DNA from: Aselliscus stoliczkanus
Taxonomy: Eukaryota > Chordata > Mammalia > Chiroptera > Hipposideridae
Assembly: GCA_033961575.1 (NCBI GenBank)
Contig: CM066732.1
Coordinates: 106,332,687-106,396,686 of the forward strand
Reading direction: 5' to 3'
Length of the DNA stretch: 64,000 nucleotides
Translations under genes and position numbers: made by a program
In this document: positions 49,961 through 61,486 of the stretch, one piece after another
Numbering within the stretch: position 1 is the stretch's first letter
Layout: each line of letters begins with the position of its first letter
The notes under the pieces: generated by a model
What the model was told of the DNA's origin: nothing
The model's input: only the letters and a program-made list of their open reading frames with translations
Databases searched by the model: none

Positions 49961-51302
49961 GAAGAGAGATCTAGGGACTGATATTGGGGGATGTCACAAA
50001 ACACAAAGCTGAAAGAAGAAAGAGGAGCCTACAAAGAAGGCAGAGAAAGAATAAGCCAGACAAGTAAATGGTGAACCAGAAAGTAGTCAGTGAAAAAGCC
50101 AAGTGGGGGGAGGGACTGCAAGGACAGAGCCCACCTGTGAAGGTCAAGGACTTAGCAAATAGCAAGGAATTGGAAAAAATATATATTTGGTTAAAGAAGA
50201 TGCCCAAACTGTCCAATAGAATTATGCAGCAAGATGAGATGACAGGAAACTAAATGAGAAATAAGTGAACAAGAGCAAGTAATGGATGGTACAGTCAAGA
50301 AATTTGATGATTAAATATGAGAAATAAGATAATACCTAAAAATGTTAGAACAATGCAAAGGCTGGTTGAGTTTTTTTTTTTTTAATATTTCTGAATTAAT
50401 GTCTGGAGGAATTTGTAGGAATCCTAAAAGATTCTGTATTTATCTCTTTATGAAACTCTTCTGCAAAAAATATGTGAATATACATTTTCAAACTTCTGTA
50501 ATCAGGTATTTAAAATTCCTATTTAAAAAAAATTTTTGTGTTTAGCAAATATTAAAATTAACTCTCTTGACACAAGTTTTAAAACATTTTAAGTAGGTTT
50601 ATTTTTATTATAAAGGTAACATGTATATTAGTAAACCATAGAAATACAAAACAGTATAAAAAATGAAAAAATAACTCAGAGAAATTATTAAACATAATAT
50701 TCATGTTATATTTGTTTTAAACACTTTAGAAGCTTTATACACAATTATAAGTTCCTTTCATATAGCATCTCAACGTAAGTACTTTACATGATATAAACTC
50801 TTTGTAATATGTCATGCTTGTATTCAATCACATACATATTTCATAATTTATTGATTTATTCCCCAATTACAAAATATTTAAGCTTATTTCTCACTTTCAA
50901 CTAATATTTTAAATATCAACATTGTTCCTATAAACCTATTCTGTATTTAGAATTATATTTTCAATAAAATTCCATAACGAGATTACTTGAAGTTTTTCCT
51001 CAAATAGTAGCCAATAATCAAGTAATCCTTTCCTTTCCCACCAATAATCCCTTTGTTATTGATAGCTTCTGTTTGATAGCTTCTATTGAATTCTGCTTCT
51101 GCACCTTTTATCCAATTCTGTCTAACTATATACAGTCCAAGATTAGGCCAATTTAATTATTGTTGCTTAATAAAATGCTTTAATATTTTATAAGACTATT
51201 TTTTCTTTCTTTTTAAATAAGTTGTTCATTCCTACTCATTTAATAAGTTCTTAGCTCCTTTTAGTAAGTTCTTAGTTTCTATTGTAGTTACATTTCCAAA
51301 TA
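49961..51302. other. Intronic, very AT-rich, nothing recognised
   Basis: No repeat family or exon could be named. T and A runs are frequent. Confidence 0.4.
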
Positions 51303-52106
51303 AGCTTTGAATTTTTTTTTTTTTTAATTTTATTTTATTAGTTTTCGGTGTACAACACAATGCAATAGTTATACTCTTTACCCCGCAAAGTGAAAACCCC
51401 CCTCCCCCAGTTCGCCACCCCACTCCCCCCCATATCATACATATCCATCACAACTCCCCTGACTCACCTCCACAGCATACTCCACATCCCGTGACCACCC
51501 ACATATTCAGTTGCAGTTGGCATACAATACTATACAACATCAACTTCAGGTGTACAGTGCAGTGATCAAGCCTCTACTCCATCCATGAAGTGGTCTCCCT
51601 AACAAGGCATGTGACTATCTGACACGCCACAAAATTTTTACAACATTATTATATTCCCCGAACTGTGTTTCATATCCCTGTGGCAATATTGTAGTTGTCT
51701 ATTTATGCTGTCTAATCCCTTCCCTTCCCCCATCCCCACCCCCCTCCCAACTAGCAACCCTCAGTTTTTCCTCTACATCTATGAGTCTGTTTACTTTGAT
51801 CGTTCACTCAGTTCTTCAGACTCCACACACAAGTGAGATCACATGGTACTTGTCCTTCTCCGACTGACTTATTTCTCACAACATAATAGTCTCTTCACAA
51901 CATTATCAATTACATTCCCAGAACTGCCCCCATATCCCTGCGGCAACATTGTAGTCCCACATATACTGTCCAAAACCTTCCCCCTCTCCCTCTTCCCCAC
52001 TCCCTCCCAACCAGCAACCATCAGTTTTTCCTTTATATCTGCTTGATATGACATCAATCTTCTTAAATTGTCTCTCTGGGTTAGCTTGTTTACCCCTTTC
52101 TTTTGT

Positions 52107-52979
52107 TTAAAAAAGTCCTTTTAACATTTCTTGCAATGCTGGCTTGTTGGTAATGAATTCCTTAAGCTTATTCTTTTCTGAGAAGCTCTTTATTTCTCCT
52201 TCAATTTTAAGTGATAGCCGGGCTGGATAGAGCAATCTTGGTTGTAGGCCTTTATTTTGTGTCACTTTGAGTATCTCCTGCCACTCCCTTCTGGCCTGCA
52301 GAGTTTCTGTAGACAAGTCAGCTGTTAGTCTAACAGGAGTTCCTTTGTATGTAACCTGCTGTCTTTCTCTTGCAGCCTCTAGGATTCTGTCTCTGTCTTT
52401 AACCTTTGCCATTTTAACTATGATGTGTCTTGGTGTGGACCTGTTTGGGTTCAGCTTGTTTGGAACCCTCTGCACTTCCTGGGCATGTATGTTGATTTCC
52501 TTCACCAGGGTAGGGAAGTTTTCAGTCATTATTTTTTCAAATACCTTTTCAATCCCTTGCTTCTTCTCTTCTCCTTCTGGTATCCCTATGATTCGAAGGT
52601 AGCTGCGCTTCATCTTGTCCCATAGGGCTCTTAAACTATTTTCATTGTTTTTTATTCTTTGGTCTTTTTGCTGTGCCAACTGGGTGAGTTCTGCTATTTT
52701 ATCTTCCAAATCGCTGATCCGCTCCTCTGCTTCATCTACTCTACTGGTGATTCCTTCGAGTGTGTTCTTCATTTCAGTTATTGTATTCTTTAGTTCTAAC
52801 AGGTTGTTTTTTATGGTTTCCCTATCTTTCTTTATGTCCTCGCTAAGTTCCTTAAACATTCTTATCATCAGTGTTCTAAATTGTGTCTCTGAAAGGTTGG
52901 ATCCCTCTGTTTCATTTGGTTCCATTTCTGGAGGTTTCTTCTGATCTTTTACTTGTGACATGTTTCTTTGTTTCCCCAT
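52107..52979 (-). CDS. LINE ORF1 protein, intact (HAL1-like copy 1)
   Basis: This is an uninterrupted 290-residue L1 ORF1p-type protein, an RNA-binding nucleic acid chaperone that trimerises on LINE RNA. I start it at MGKQRNMSQ because L1 ORF1 proteins characteristically begin MGK; the frame stays open 26 codons further upstream. A charged N-terminus is followed by a coiled coil at about residues 38-118 (VDEAEERISDLEDKIAELTQ). Next is an RRM at about 126-205 (LRIIGIPEGEE, RHIIVKMAK) and a C-terminal domain at about 206-285 with the conserved RLTADLSTETLQARREW block. It ends ITNKPALQEMLKGLF. It is shorter than the 338-residue human protein. The absence of stops over 870 nt in otherwise decayed surroundings suggests a young insertion. 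Confidence 0.93.
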   Translation of the reverse strand: MGKQRNMSQVKDQKKPPEMEPNETEGSNLSETQFRTLMIRMFKELSEDIKKDRETIKNNLLELKNTITEMKNTLEGITSRVDEAEERISDLEDKIAELTQLAQQKDQRIKNNENSLRALWDKMKRSYLRIIGIPEGEEKKQGIEKVFEKIMTENFPTLVKEINIHAQEVQRVPNKLNPNRSTPRHIIVKMAKVKDRDRILEAARERQQVTYKGTPVRLTADLSTETLQARREWQEILKVTQNKGLQPRLLYPARLSLKIEGEIKSFSEKNKLKEFITNKPALQEMLKGLF

Positions 52980-53975
52980 TCTGGCTGTCGCTCTGGGATT
53001 GCTTTGATGTATTAGATAGATCACCAGGAGAGCCCTGGTTGGATCACGCAGGCACACAGCTCACGGCCCAAGACTCCCAGGAGAACTCCCAGTCTCAGCC
53101 TGTCCCAATCAGCCGCTCGCATATCAGGCCGAGCAGCCTGACAACCAATCACCAGCCTGGCAACTCTGCAAGCACAGTGTGGAAAGCAGAGACCCAAGGC
53201 GGCTTGCGTGCTCCCGCGTCTCAGTGAGCAGCCTGTTGGAGTCGGATCACTCCCACTAGGCGTTTCCCTGGCAACACAGCACAAGCCGAGCGGAGGGTGG
53301 GGATCCAAGGCCGCAGGCGCGCGCGCACGCACGCACGCACGCACTTCGCCAATTCCACCAGACCAATTAGGTCTCGGACCTGATCCTTCGTGGGAGGGCC
53401 CAAGTCCGACAAAATGACGCCCTCCTTACACCACTCGCGTGCAAGCTCCGCACCACGGGAACAACAATCCAAAAACCTCCAGACTTTGCACCAAAGGTGC
53501 TCAGCTCAGTCCGTCCCCGCAGGCTCCCGGCTCACACAGCCACTCCCTCCATCAGGAACCAGGTAAGTGCTCACCGGCGAGCAAGCCCGGGAGCCGGCCC
53601 CACTGATTCTCCAGCCGCTCTTAGCCTCACCAACCTGAGGAAAGAGAGTCCTTACTAATTTATTGCCGGCTATCTTAGAACTCCTCTTCCCGGCAAAGGA
53701 GCTCTGGGCTGGTGAGCTTGGGGTGCAGCCGGAGGGTCTCTCCCCCAACCAGACAAGCTTCCCACGGCTGGGGCTTCCCTCATGGGGCTCGCCCTCTCTC
53801 GTCTCCGCCCGTCCTACCAGACCCGACGTGGCCTCCTCTTTAAGTTCTTCGTTTAGTGGTTCTGTTCCTCCAGTGTTCTGGGGACCTCCAGGGTTGAATG
53901 CTGTATAATTTGCTTGTAATTTTGGTGTGATCCTGGGAGGCAGTTAGCACAGCGTCTGTCTATTGCGCCATTTTC
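52980..53975 (-). promoter_or_regulatory. 5'UTR and presumed internal promoter of HAL1-like copy 1
   Basis: About 1 kb, GC- and CpG-rich, sitting between the 5' terminus (sense aaaatggcgcaatagacaga) and ORF1. It holds an alternating purine-pyrimidine run (GCGCGCGCGCAC then (GCAC)n) at about 53317-53344 and the motif GTTTCCCTGGCAAC at 53262-53275, close to the palindromic RFX-type X-box. Promoter function is inferred from its position, as in L1. Confidence 0.6.
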
Positions 53976-53987
53976 AGCTTTGAATTT

Positions 53988-54540
53988 TATACAAATTTTT
54001 TTAAGACTTTGTGATTTTTAGTAAAATTAAAGTAAACCTATAATTAAATATGCAAATAAGTGGCTTCCTTAAGGTATTTTATCTTAAATTTAAAAATGTG
54101 TTTTCTTTTATGTTACTTATTCATCTATGCTTGATTCAAATTTCGTGGTTTTTATCACTTTATAATTAGTTTATTTCAGACTATACACACACACACACAC
54201 CCCTATATATTTTTTTTTGCTGCTTTGAGAATGATACATTGCCATTCAAAATCATGTAACTATTTGTTTCTTATGCTTTTTATCTCTTATCAAGTTAATT
54301 TTGAAAACTCTCTTGTTAAAGCATATAATTTTTCAATTACTATGTTACTTTTTTATACAAATATATTGTTGCAAAAAAACTGTCACCATTTCCAAGAGCC
54401 ACACTCTTATTTTCTATTTCTTTAATTATTGCCTTTATATAAATTTTCAGACCACTGTATTTATTTTCATTTTGCATAGTCTTATTTTGCTCCTACTTTT
54501 AAAAGGAAGTTTCTAATGATATTGGTGGTTGTTTTAAAAG
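53988..54540. other. Intronic, AT-rich, short (AC)n
   Basis: An (AC)n microsatellite at about 54184-54202 sits in otherwise unrecognised AT-rich sequence. Confidence 0.45.
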
Positions 54541-54550
54541 AACTATTCCT

Positions 54551-55030
54551 GGGCCGGCTGAGTGGCTCATTGGTTAAGAGCTGGTTTTGGGATGCTTGCG
54601 GCCCCAGTTCGGATGCCACATATGAGGGCCAGTGACACTGCCCTCTACAGCTAACAACAGTTCCACCTGGAGCTGGGCTGTGTGAGCCCTGGCGATGATG
54701 TAGGCTGCAGCCTGTGCTGCAGTGGGCTGCCATAGGCTACAGTGAGTGGCCGGCAGCCAGCGTGAGCGGCTGGCAGCCAGCCGTGAGCTGCCAATAGACA
54801 CGGTGAGCAATAGTCCAGAGGCTGGCGACCGATCCACCTCACCCGGGAAGAGCACAATGATGATACCAACATGGACCAGTGAAGCAACGTCCTCCGCAAC
54901 TAGACTGAAGAACAAAAAGACAGCAACTTGTCTGTTCCCTTCCCTGATTCCTCAACGCTGTTCCCCTCCCCCAATTCCCCAATAAAAATCTTTAAAAAAT
55001 AAAAAAAAATTAAAAAATTAAAAAAAAAAT
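54551..55030 (+). mobile_element. Long-form tRNA-derived SINE, full length
   Basis: Sense copy of the same family as 34033-34493. The GGGCCGGCTGAGTGGCTCAT head is followed by the junction 'agtgacactgccctctaca', repeated CAGCC/GGCTG blocks, 'cctcacccgggaagagcac', 'gcaactagactgaagaaca', 'ccccaattccccaataaaa' and an A-rich tail with T interruptions. Target duplication is weak (ctattcct / atattctt). Open frames inside it are not genes. Confidence 0.9.
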
Positions 55031-55909
55031 ATTCTTTACCACATTTAGGAGCCATCCTTAAAATCTGAGTTACCTAAGAGTTTTTCTTAGATGGGCACTG
55101 AAATTTGTCAAATGCTTTCCAGAACTTACAAGATAATTTTTCAATGATATTGGGAGATAGTTTAAACCAACCTTTTCTTACATGGCAAAAGGTTTTCATT
55201 TTATCAGTATTTTGTTTAGAATTTTTATAGTTATATGTATAAATTAGTTTAGTGGGGTCCTCTTTTCTTACCTTACCATGTTAAGTGTTTATCTCAGGTT
55301 ATATACACGTACAATTATTAGGGAGGTTATTATCTCCTTCTGTACTCAAAAGCAAGAGAATTGAAAGAGAAAAAAAAATCCATATAAGCAGACAACATAA
55401 TTATCTACATAGAAAGCATAGGCAAATCTATTCAGAAACTATTAGAGCTAATAAGTTTTTAAAAGATTGCTCCTTACCAAAAAAAAAAAAATCAAAATAC
55501 AAACTCAATGGCATTCCTTTGCACCATTAATAGTCAACTAGAATAGAAAATAAAAAATAATCTCATTTAAAATAGCAGTAACACAATAAGATACCCACAA
55601 ATAAATTTAGCAAAATATGTACAAAACCTCTAAGAAAAAATTGAAAGTTTATTAAAGTAAGAGATAAATAGCTAAGTAAATGGAGAGAAGTTGCATTTGT
55701 AGCTATTATATTAGTTTGATAAAGAAAATCTCCATTTGTATGCCTATAATTTCATTATTTCACACTGATTCATTTACACAATATCACAACATTAGAACCA
55801 AGAGAACAAACCTTTCAAAATTACTTTCCCATTAGAGTGCCTCCCTTCTTTACATCTGCTCTACTATTCAACCCACACATCATCCAAATTCCTTTTCTTT
55901 CACCTCTTT
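55031..55909. other. Intronic, AT-rich, nothing recognised
   Basis: No repeat family or exon recognised. Confidence 0.4.
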
Positions 55910-56010
55910 ATAGAGTTCCTTTGTTGTGCCAGGCACAGAAGTAGACATTGGCATGTAAAATGAAATAAGACGATGCCTGTCCTCAGAAACTCAAATCTAA
56001 TATGGGGGAT
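55910..56010 (-). repeat. L2 3' fragment, antisense
   Basis: 'gttgtgccaggcacagaag' followed by 'gatgcctgtcctcagaaac' resembles antisense L2. Short. Confidence 0.5.
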
Positions 56011-57329
56011 GTACCCACTTGATATCCACCTTATAGTTACAATAAAATATATTCTCATATTTAAATGGTGCTAATCCTCACTGCCATGCTTTTTGCAACA
56101 CAGCTTCTCTAGTCTCAGGTTCTTTTTGGTTGAAATATGGATCCAAGTCATCCTCTCTGAAATATATATTTTGTACATCATTTCTTAGCTCTGGAATTTT
56201 TGAAAATTACTTTTTCTGTCATTTACACCGGGGAAAGCACTTGGCAAGATTTAAAATTCTGGAATCATATACTGTCCCTCATAACTTCGTAGACATTGTT
56301 CCATTTCTCTCTGAATTTTATTTTGAGGGGAAATACAGGCCAGCTGAAATTCTCTTTTCTTCTTGGATATACATATTTCTTTTTCCTCACCTTCCTCCTT
56401 TCTTCTTCATCTTTTTCTCCTTCCTCATATTCTCCGTCCTCTTCTCCTGTTCCCCTCCTTCTCCGTTGTACCTGGATATACATGGGTAACAGTTGGTGAT
56501 TTATTAAGTTTTCTGAAACAAATTGAATTCTTTAAAAATTCAGAACATTTTTTATCACAACAAATTTGATTTTATTATGCACTTTAATGTGGCTCCACTT
56601 TTTATTCTGGTTTCTTAGGGAACATTATTTGCAGTGCTAGGTTTTTCCCCTCTGAGTCTTTGAAACATTGTTACTCTTTTTTTGTGCTATAGAATTTTTT
56701 TTTAAGAACTCCATTAGTGAGTTGTATGTGTTTACTCATCTTCAAATAAGAAAACCTGTTCAGATAATACATTCCAGTGAACTGGGTCAAACTTAGCCAC
56801 TTCTAAACAATGTTTGGTTCCTGATAGATCCAACTATTTGAAGCTTGGGGTGCATAGCCCCTCACCTGACTTCACTCATCTGTGCTAGCTTGACTACTAC
56901 TACAGTTATTGACATCAATGACCAAGAAGAAAAGTCACATCCTGAAGCTCTCATCCCTCAAAACACGTCATACCCTAGTCTCTTCCTACCAACAATGATT
57001 TGCGTGGTGTAGATACCCACTGCCATATGGACATAATCCTTCTCATTCCTCTTTCTTCCCTAGGTAGTGGTGTTTGCTAGTACTCATGGTGCATGCATAG
57101 ATTTTGGAATAGAGAAGTTGACAGATCAGGTGACATAGTGACTGAGTACATTAGAAATAGGTCCCAGGCACTAGTCATGGTTGAAAGCTTGGTTTTCTGA
57201 TTTTTGCCCAAGTTAGGAGTTTCCACATATGAAAAAACAGCAGTGAGTGGCCATATCCACATCCCACCTGCTTCCCAAGTTATACTGTTTATTGACAGGC
57301 AGCCCTGTCACGTGGATTCCAAAAGACCT
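56011..57329. other. Intronic, pyrimidine-rich patch, otherwise unassigned
   Basis: A C/T-rich low-complexity patch spans about 56385-56465 (tcctcctttcttcttcatc). The three overlapping open frames there are compositional artefacts. Confidence 0.45.
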
Positions 57330-57440
57330 TTTTACAGACCTACCACTGATACTGCCCAGCTATGGGAACTTGTTCAAGACTCTTAGCCTCAACTTCCTTA
57401 TCTCTACAATAGAGATTGGATCAAATGGTTTCTAAGTTCC
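57330..57440 (+). repeat. MIR SINE fragment, sense
   Basis: 'gctatgggaacttgttcaa', 'actcttagcctcaacttcc' and 'ttatctctacaatagagat' follow the MIR core. Confidence 0.65.
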
Positions 57441-58149
57441 ATTTTTTTTTTTTCCGGTAAAGCAGAGCAGAAACTTTATTCTTTGATCAAGGAATGGAAA
57501 AGGGTGAGCTCATGCTCTAATGGCACCATCTAACATTCTTTAACTCTAAAAACTATATTTTCAATCCTAAAATATTTCAAGATATGATAACTAAACTTTC
57601 CAAACAATTCTCAAAGGATACTCAACTAGCATAGTGACCTACTTCAAAGATTTGACACTTATCTCAAATCTTCTTATCAGCGATTAATTTTGCAACAATG
57701 GAATTCAGGATGCTATAGCCATGGAAACTTGTTGATATAAAGTAGCAGTATAAGATGTTTTTGTCAGCAGTAAATTTAAGGATGAAGCAAAGAGAGCTAT
57801 AAAACCATAGAGTCCCAGAAAGCAAGCCAATTAAAATCTATATTCAAATCATTACTGTGGAGTTTAATATATAAAGTATTGTTCAGTTTAATAAAAAATA
57901 TTGCAAATTCAAGCTAAATTTTACCCAGAATCTTACGATATCTAGATGCTATCTGTCTATAGAGCATGGTCTTCATTTTTGATTTTACATCCTCTTCTGC
58001 CTTTTAATTCAGCAAGATTTTATGCCATGAAAAAAAAAAAAAAAACAAGAGAGTTTTCTTTTTCCTCTTTGATGTTAAAAAGGTGGTGGGGAGGGTAGAA
58101 TAGAAGAGAAGCTATTCAAGGAGCATTACAGCATGGCATATACTATAAG
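57441..58149. other. Intronic, nothing recognised
   Basis: T run at about 57443-57453 and a poly(A) at 58030-58044. No element body recognised. Confidence 0.4.
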
Positions 58150-58330
58150 TCGAAGATCTGAGGTCAAATATCAGTGTTTCCATTTATTGATGTTAACAGG
58201 TAACTAACATCTGGGCCTCAGCTTCACCATCTGTAAAATGCACACATTACCTTTGTCTTGTACATAAAGCACTTAGCACAATGCCTGGCAAAGTGGTCAA
58301 AAATTGTAGCCATTATTGTTATTACCAGGA
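58150..58330 (+). repeat. MIR SINE, sense
   Basis: 'taacatctgggcctcagct', 'tcaccatctgtaaaatgca' and 'cttagcacaatgcctggca' give good MIR order. Confidence 0.75.
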
Positions 58331-58439
58331 ATTCCTTCAAATATATACTTAATAACGTTGAGATAATGAGTAAGGAACAGGAGGAATGCACAATATGGTA
58401 GAAGGGTAGAAAAGGGAGTTAAGTCAAGCCATTTCCTTG

Positions 58440-59222
58440 TTTATTCACTGCTCCCTCCCCCCACTTGTAGCTGAGCAGATACTTATGGCACCTGGAGCAC
58501 TAGCCTACCAACCCAAAGCAGCTCTCACCAAGAGACCAGGTGGGTAGTGATGCCCTGTTGTTCCTACTGGCTCACTTTGTTCAGAGGCAGAAGGATTCCA
58601 GGCAATGTGCTGGGATAGAGCGGGTAGGTCAAAGCTCCCAGGCAGAGCTCTCGCCTGTCCTATCAAAGTGGATCAGGCATAAACAACAGCACTGATGGGC
58701 TTCCCGGCCCCAGCGAGTTCCCACAGCTCCCCGAGGGTTCCCTCAGCCCCCAGTCTTCTCTGTTTGGCTTCTTTCTCTTGTTTGTTGCCAGAAGCTGTTC
58801 ACTCAATGCTCAGTTGTCTCATAGGAATAATTGCTACCTATATACAAGTGTATTCGTTTTTGCTCTTGGGAGGGGCAGTTTAGCATCCTCCTATACTGCC
58901 ACCGTCTAGAACCCTGTCTTCCTTTCTTGAAGCTCTCACTGTGTTCATCCATTCTTCTCCTGAGTTTGGTGAGTGTCTTTGTGACCATTACTTTTACTCT
59001 TTATTGGATAAATTACATATCTCTGTTTCACAAGGTATTTTTTTTTGTGGGAGTTTAATCTTGTTTTTTCTTTTGCTTTAATTTGGAACATATGTCTTTT
59101 TTCCTTATTTTTCTTGACTTTCTATGATTGTTTCTATGTATTAGGCAAAATAGCTCTGGGTTCTAGGTCTGTGCAGGAGATAAAACTTATCACTTAACCT
59201 TGCCCTAGTTCTTGGTTGTCTC
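58440..59222 (-). mobile_element. Older L1-like block, left part (host of HAL1-like copy 2)
   Basis: 'attggataaattacatatc' and tctgtttcacaaggtattttttt followed by 'aatttggaacatatgtctt' and 'tatgtattaggcaaaatag' recall antisense L1 5'-region/ORF1-start sequence of old L1 or HAL1 lineages. The text seems to continue after the insertion at 62611. The left limit is uncertain. Confidence 0.5.
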
Positions 59223-60000
59223 TTTTTTATTTTTAATCTTTTATTGTGAAATAAACATTTTTTCTTTTTAGTTTCAGGTGTACAACACAATGCAATAATT
59301 ATACTTTATACCCCTCAAAGTGACAACCCCCTTCCCCCAGTTCGCCACCCCACTCCTCCCCCCATATCACACATATCTATTACACTTCCTTTGACTCCCT
59401 TCCACAGTATACTCCACATCCCGTGACTATCTATATATTCAGTTACAGTTGGCATACAATATTATACAACATCAGCTTCAGTTGTACAGTGCAGTGATCA
59501 AGCCTCTACTCCATCCATGAAGTGGTCTCCTTAACAAGACATATGACTATCTGACATACCACAAAATTTTTACATTATTATATTCCCCGAACTGTGTTTC
59601 ATATCCCTGTGGCAATATTATAGTTGCCTATTTATGCTGTCTAATCCCTTCCCCTTCTCCCTTATCCCCACCCCCTCCCAACTAGCAACCCTCAGTTTTT
59701 CCTCTGTATCTATGAGTCTGTTGACTTTGCTCATTCATTCAGTTTTTCAGATTCCACATATAAGTGAGATCATATGGTACTTGTCTTTCTCCGACTAACT
59801 TATTTCACTTAACATAATAGTCTCTTCACAATATTATCAATTACATTCCCAGAACTGCTCCCCATATCCCTGCAGCAACATTGTAGTCACCCACCTATGC
59901 TGTCCAAAACCTTCCCCCTCTCCCTCATCCCCACTCCCTCCCAGCCAGCAACCATCAGTTTTTCCTTTATATCTGCTTGATATGATTTCAATCTTCTTAA

Positions 60001-60590
60001 ATTTACTGAGACTTGTTTTGTGGCCTAACGTGGTCTATCTTGGAAAATGTCCCATGTGCACTTGAGAAGAATGTATATTCTGTTTTCTAAGGGTGAAATG
60101 CTCTAAAAATAATGACAAAGTCCAGCTGGTCTAAAGTGTCATTTAAGGCCACTCTTTCTGTGTTGATTTTCTGTCTAAAGGATCTGTCCATTGGTGACAA
60201 TGGGGTGTTGAAGTCCCCTACTATGATAATGTTACTGTTGATCTCTGTCTTTATGTCTGTCAAAATCTGTTATATATAATTAGGAGTTCCTATGTTGGGT
60301 GCATAGATGTTTATTAGGATTATTGTGCCCTTCTTTGTCTTTTGTTGTAGTCATTTTAAAGTCTATTTTTTCCAAAATAAGTACTGCTACTCCAGCTTTT
60401 TTTTCTCATTTCCATTTGCATGAAATATCTTATTCCATCTGTAAACATCATATACATGTGTCCTATTTTCTTATCCACTCAGCCACTCTCTGTCTTTTGA
60501 TTGGAACATTTTGCCCATTCACATTTAAAATGATTATTGATAGGTGCATATGTATTGCCATTTTGTTATTTGTATCCCTGGTCTTCCTGG
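60001..60590 (-). pseudogene. L1 ORF2 endonuclease-region fragment inside HAL1-like copy 2
   Basis: Antisense text 'tgttttgtggcctaacgtgg', 'atgtgcacttgagaagaatg', 'ttctgtctaaaggatctgtc' and 'tttgcatgaaatatcttatt' follows the order of the N-terminal part of L1 ORF2. No open frame survives. Copy 1 lacks this segment exactly between 'atcttcttaaat' and 'ctgggttagcttg'. Confidence 0.75.
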
Positions 60591-60619
60591 GTTAGCTTGT
60601 TTTCCCCTTTCTTTTGTTT

Positions 60620-61486
60620 AAAAAAGCCCTTTTAACATTTCTTGCAATGCTGGCTTGGTGGTAATGAATTCCTTAAGCTTTTTTCTTTTCTGAGAAGTTC
60701 TTTATTTCTCCTTCAATTTTAAGTGATAGCCGTGCTGGGTAGAGCAATCTTGGTTGTAGGCCTTTATTTTGTGTCACTTTGAATATCTCCTGCCACTCCC
60801 TTCTGGCCTGCAGAGTTTCTGTAGACAAGTCAGCTGTTAGTCTAATAGGAGTTCCTTTGTATGTAACCTGCTGTCTTTCTCTTGCTGCTTTAATGCTCTG
60901 TCTTTAAGTTTTGCCATTTTAACTATGATGTGTCTTCATGTGGAGCTGTTTGGGTTCAGCTTGTTTGGAACCCTCTGCACTTCCTGGGCATGTATGTCGA
61001 TATCCTTCATGAGGGTAGGGAAGTTTTCAGTCATTATTTTTTTCAAATACATTCTCGACCCCTTGCTTTTTCTCTTCTCCTTCTGGTATTCCTATGACAC
61101 GTGGGTTGTTTTGATTCATCTTGTCCCATAGGGCTCTTAAACTATTTTCATTGTTTTTTATTCTTTGGTCTTTTTGTTGTACCAACTGGGTGATTTCTGC
61201 TATTTTGTCTTCCAAATCGCTGATCTGCTCCTCTGCTTCATCTACTCCACTGGTGATTCCTTCGAGTGTGTTCTTCATTTCAGTTATTGTATTCTTTAGT
61301 TCTAATTGGTTGTTTTTTTATGATTTCTCTATCCTTCCTTATGTCCTCACTAAGTTTGTTAAACATTCTTATCATTAGTGTTCTAAATTCTGTCTCTGAA
61401 ACGTTGGATCCCTCTGTTTCATTTAGTTCCATTTCTAGAGGTTTCTTCTGATCTTTTACTTGTGACATGTTTCTTTGTTTCCTCAT
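60620..61486 (-). pseudogene. Broken LINE ORF1 (HAL1-like copy 2)
   Basis: Homologous to the intact ORF1 at 52107-52979, starting MRKQRNMSQVKDQ. Two lesions are single-base gains in T runs on the plus strand: at about 61313-61319 (7 T against 6 in copy 1) and at about 61037-61043 (7 against 6). A third is a few-base loss near 60886-60900. The coiled-coil block DEAEEQISDLEDKIAE is still readable. It cannot make a full protein. Confidence 0.9.

Larger units (their letters stand above)
51303..53987 (-). mobile_element. HAL1-like LINE, 5'-complete (copy 1)
   Basis: The element body is 51312-53975 on the minus strand, flanked by the direct repeat 'agctttgaattt' at 51303-51314 and 53976-53987. From 5' to 3' it has a GC- and CpG-rich 5'UTR (53975-52980), an intact ORF1 (52979-52107), a short spacer, then directly an L1-type 3'UTR (about 52085-51330) and a poly(A) tail (T run from 51312). 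There is no ORF2 endonuclease or reverse transcriptase. Carrying ORF1 and the 3'UTR without RT is the definition of half-L1 (HAL1) elements; it would need another L1's ORF2p to move. Confidence 0.88.

Noticed and set aside
52267..52944. Plus-strand open frames across the LINE ORF1
   Set aside because: Antisense shadows of the intact minus-strand ORF1.
53021..53908. CpG-rich stretch with several open frames, as a host CpG island or gene
   Set aside because: It lies wholly within the LINE 5'UTR, and the same text recurs at 61624-62531 in copy 2.
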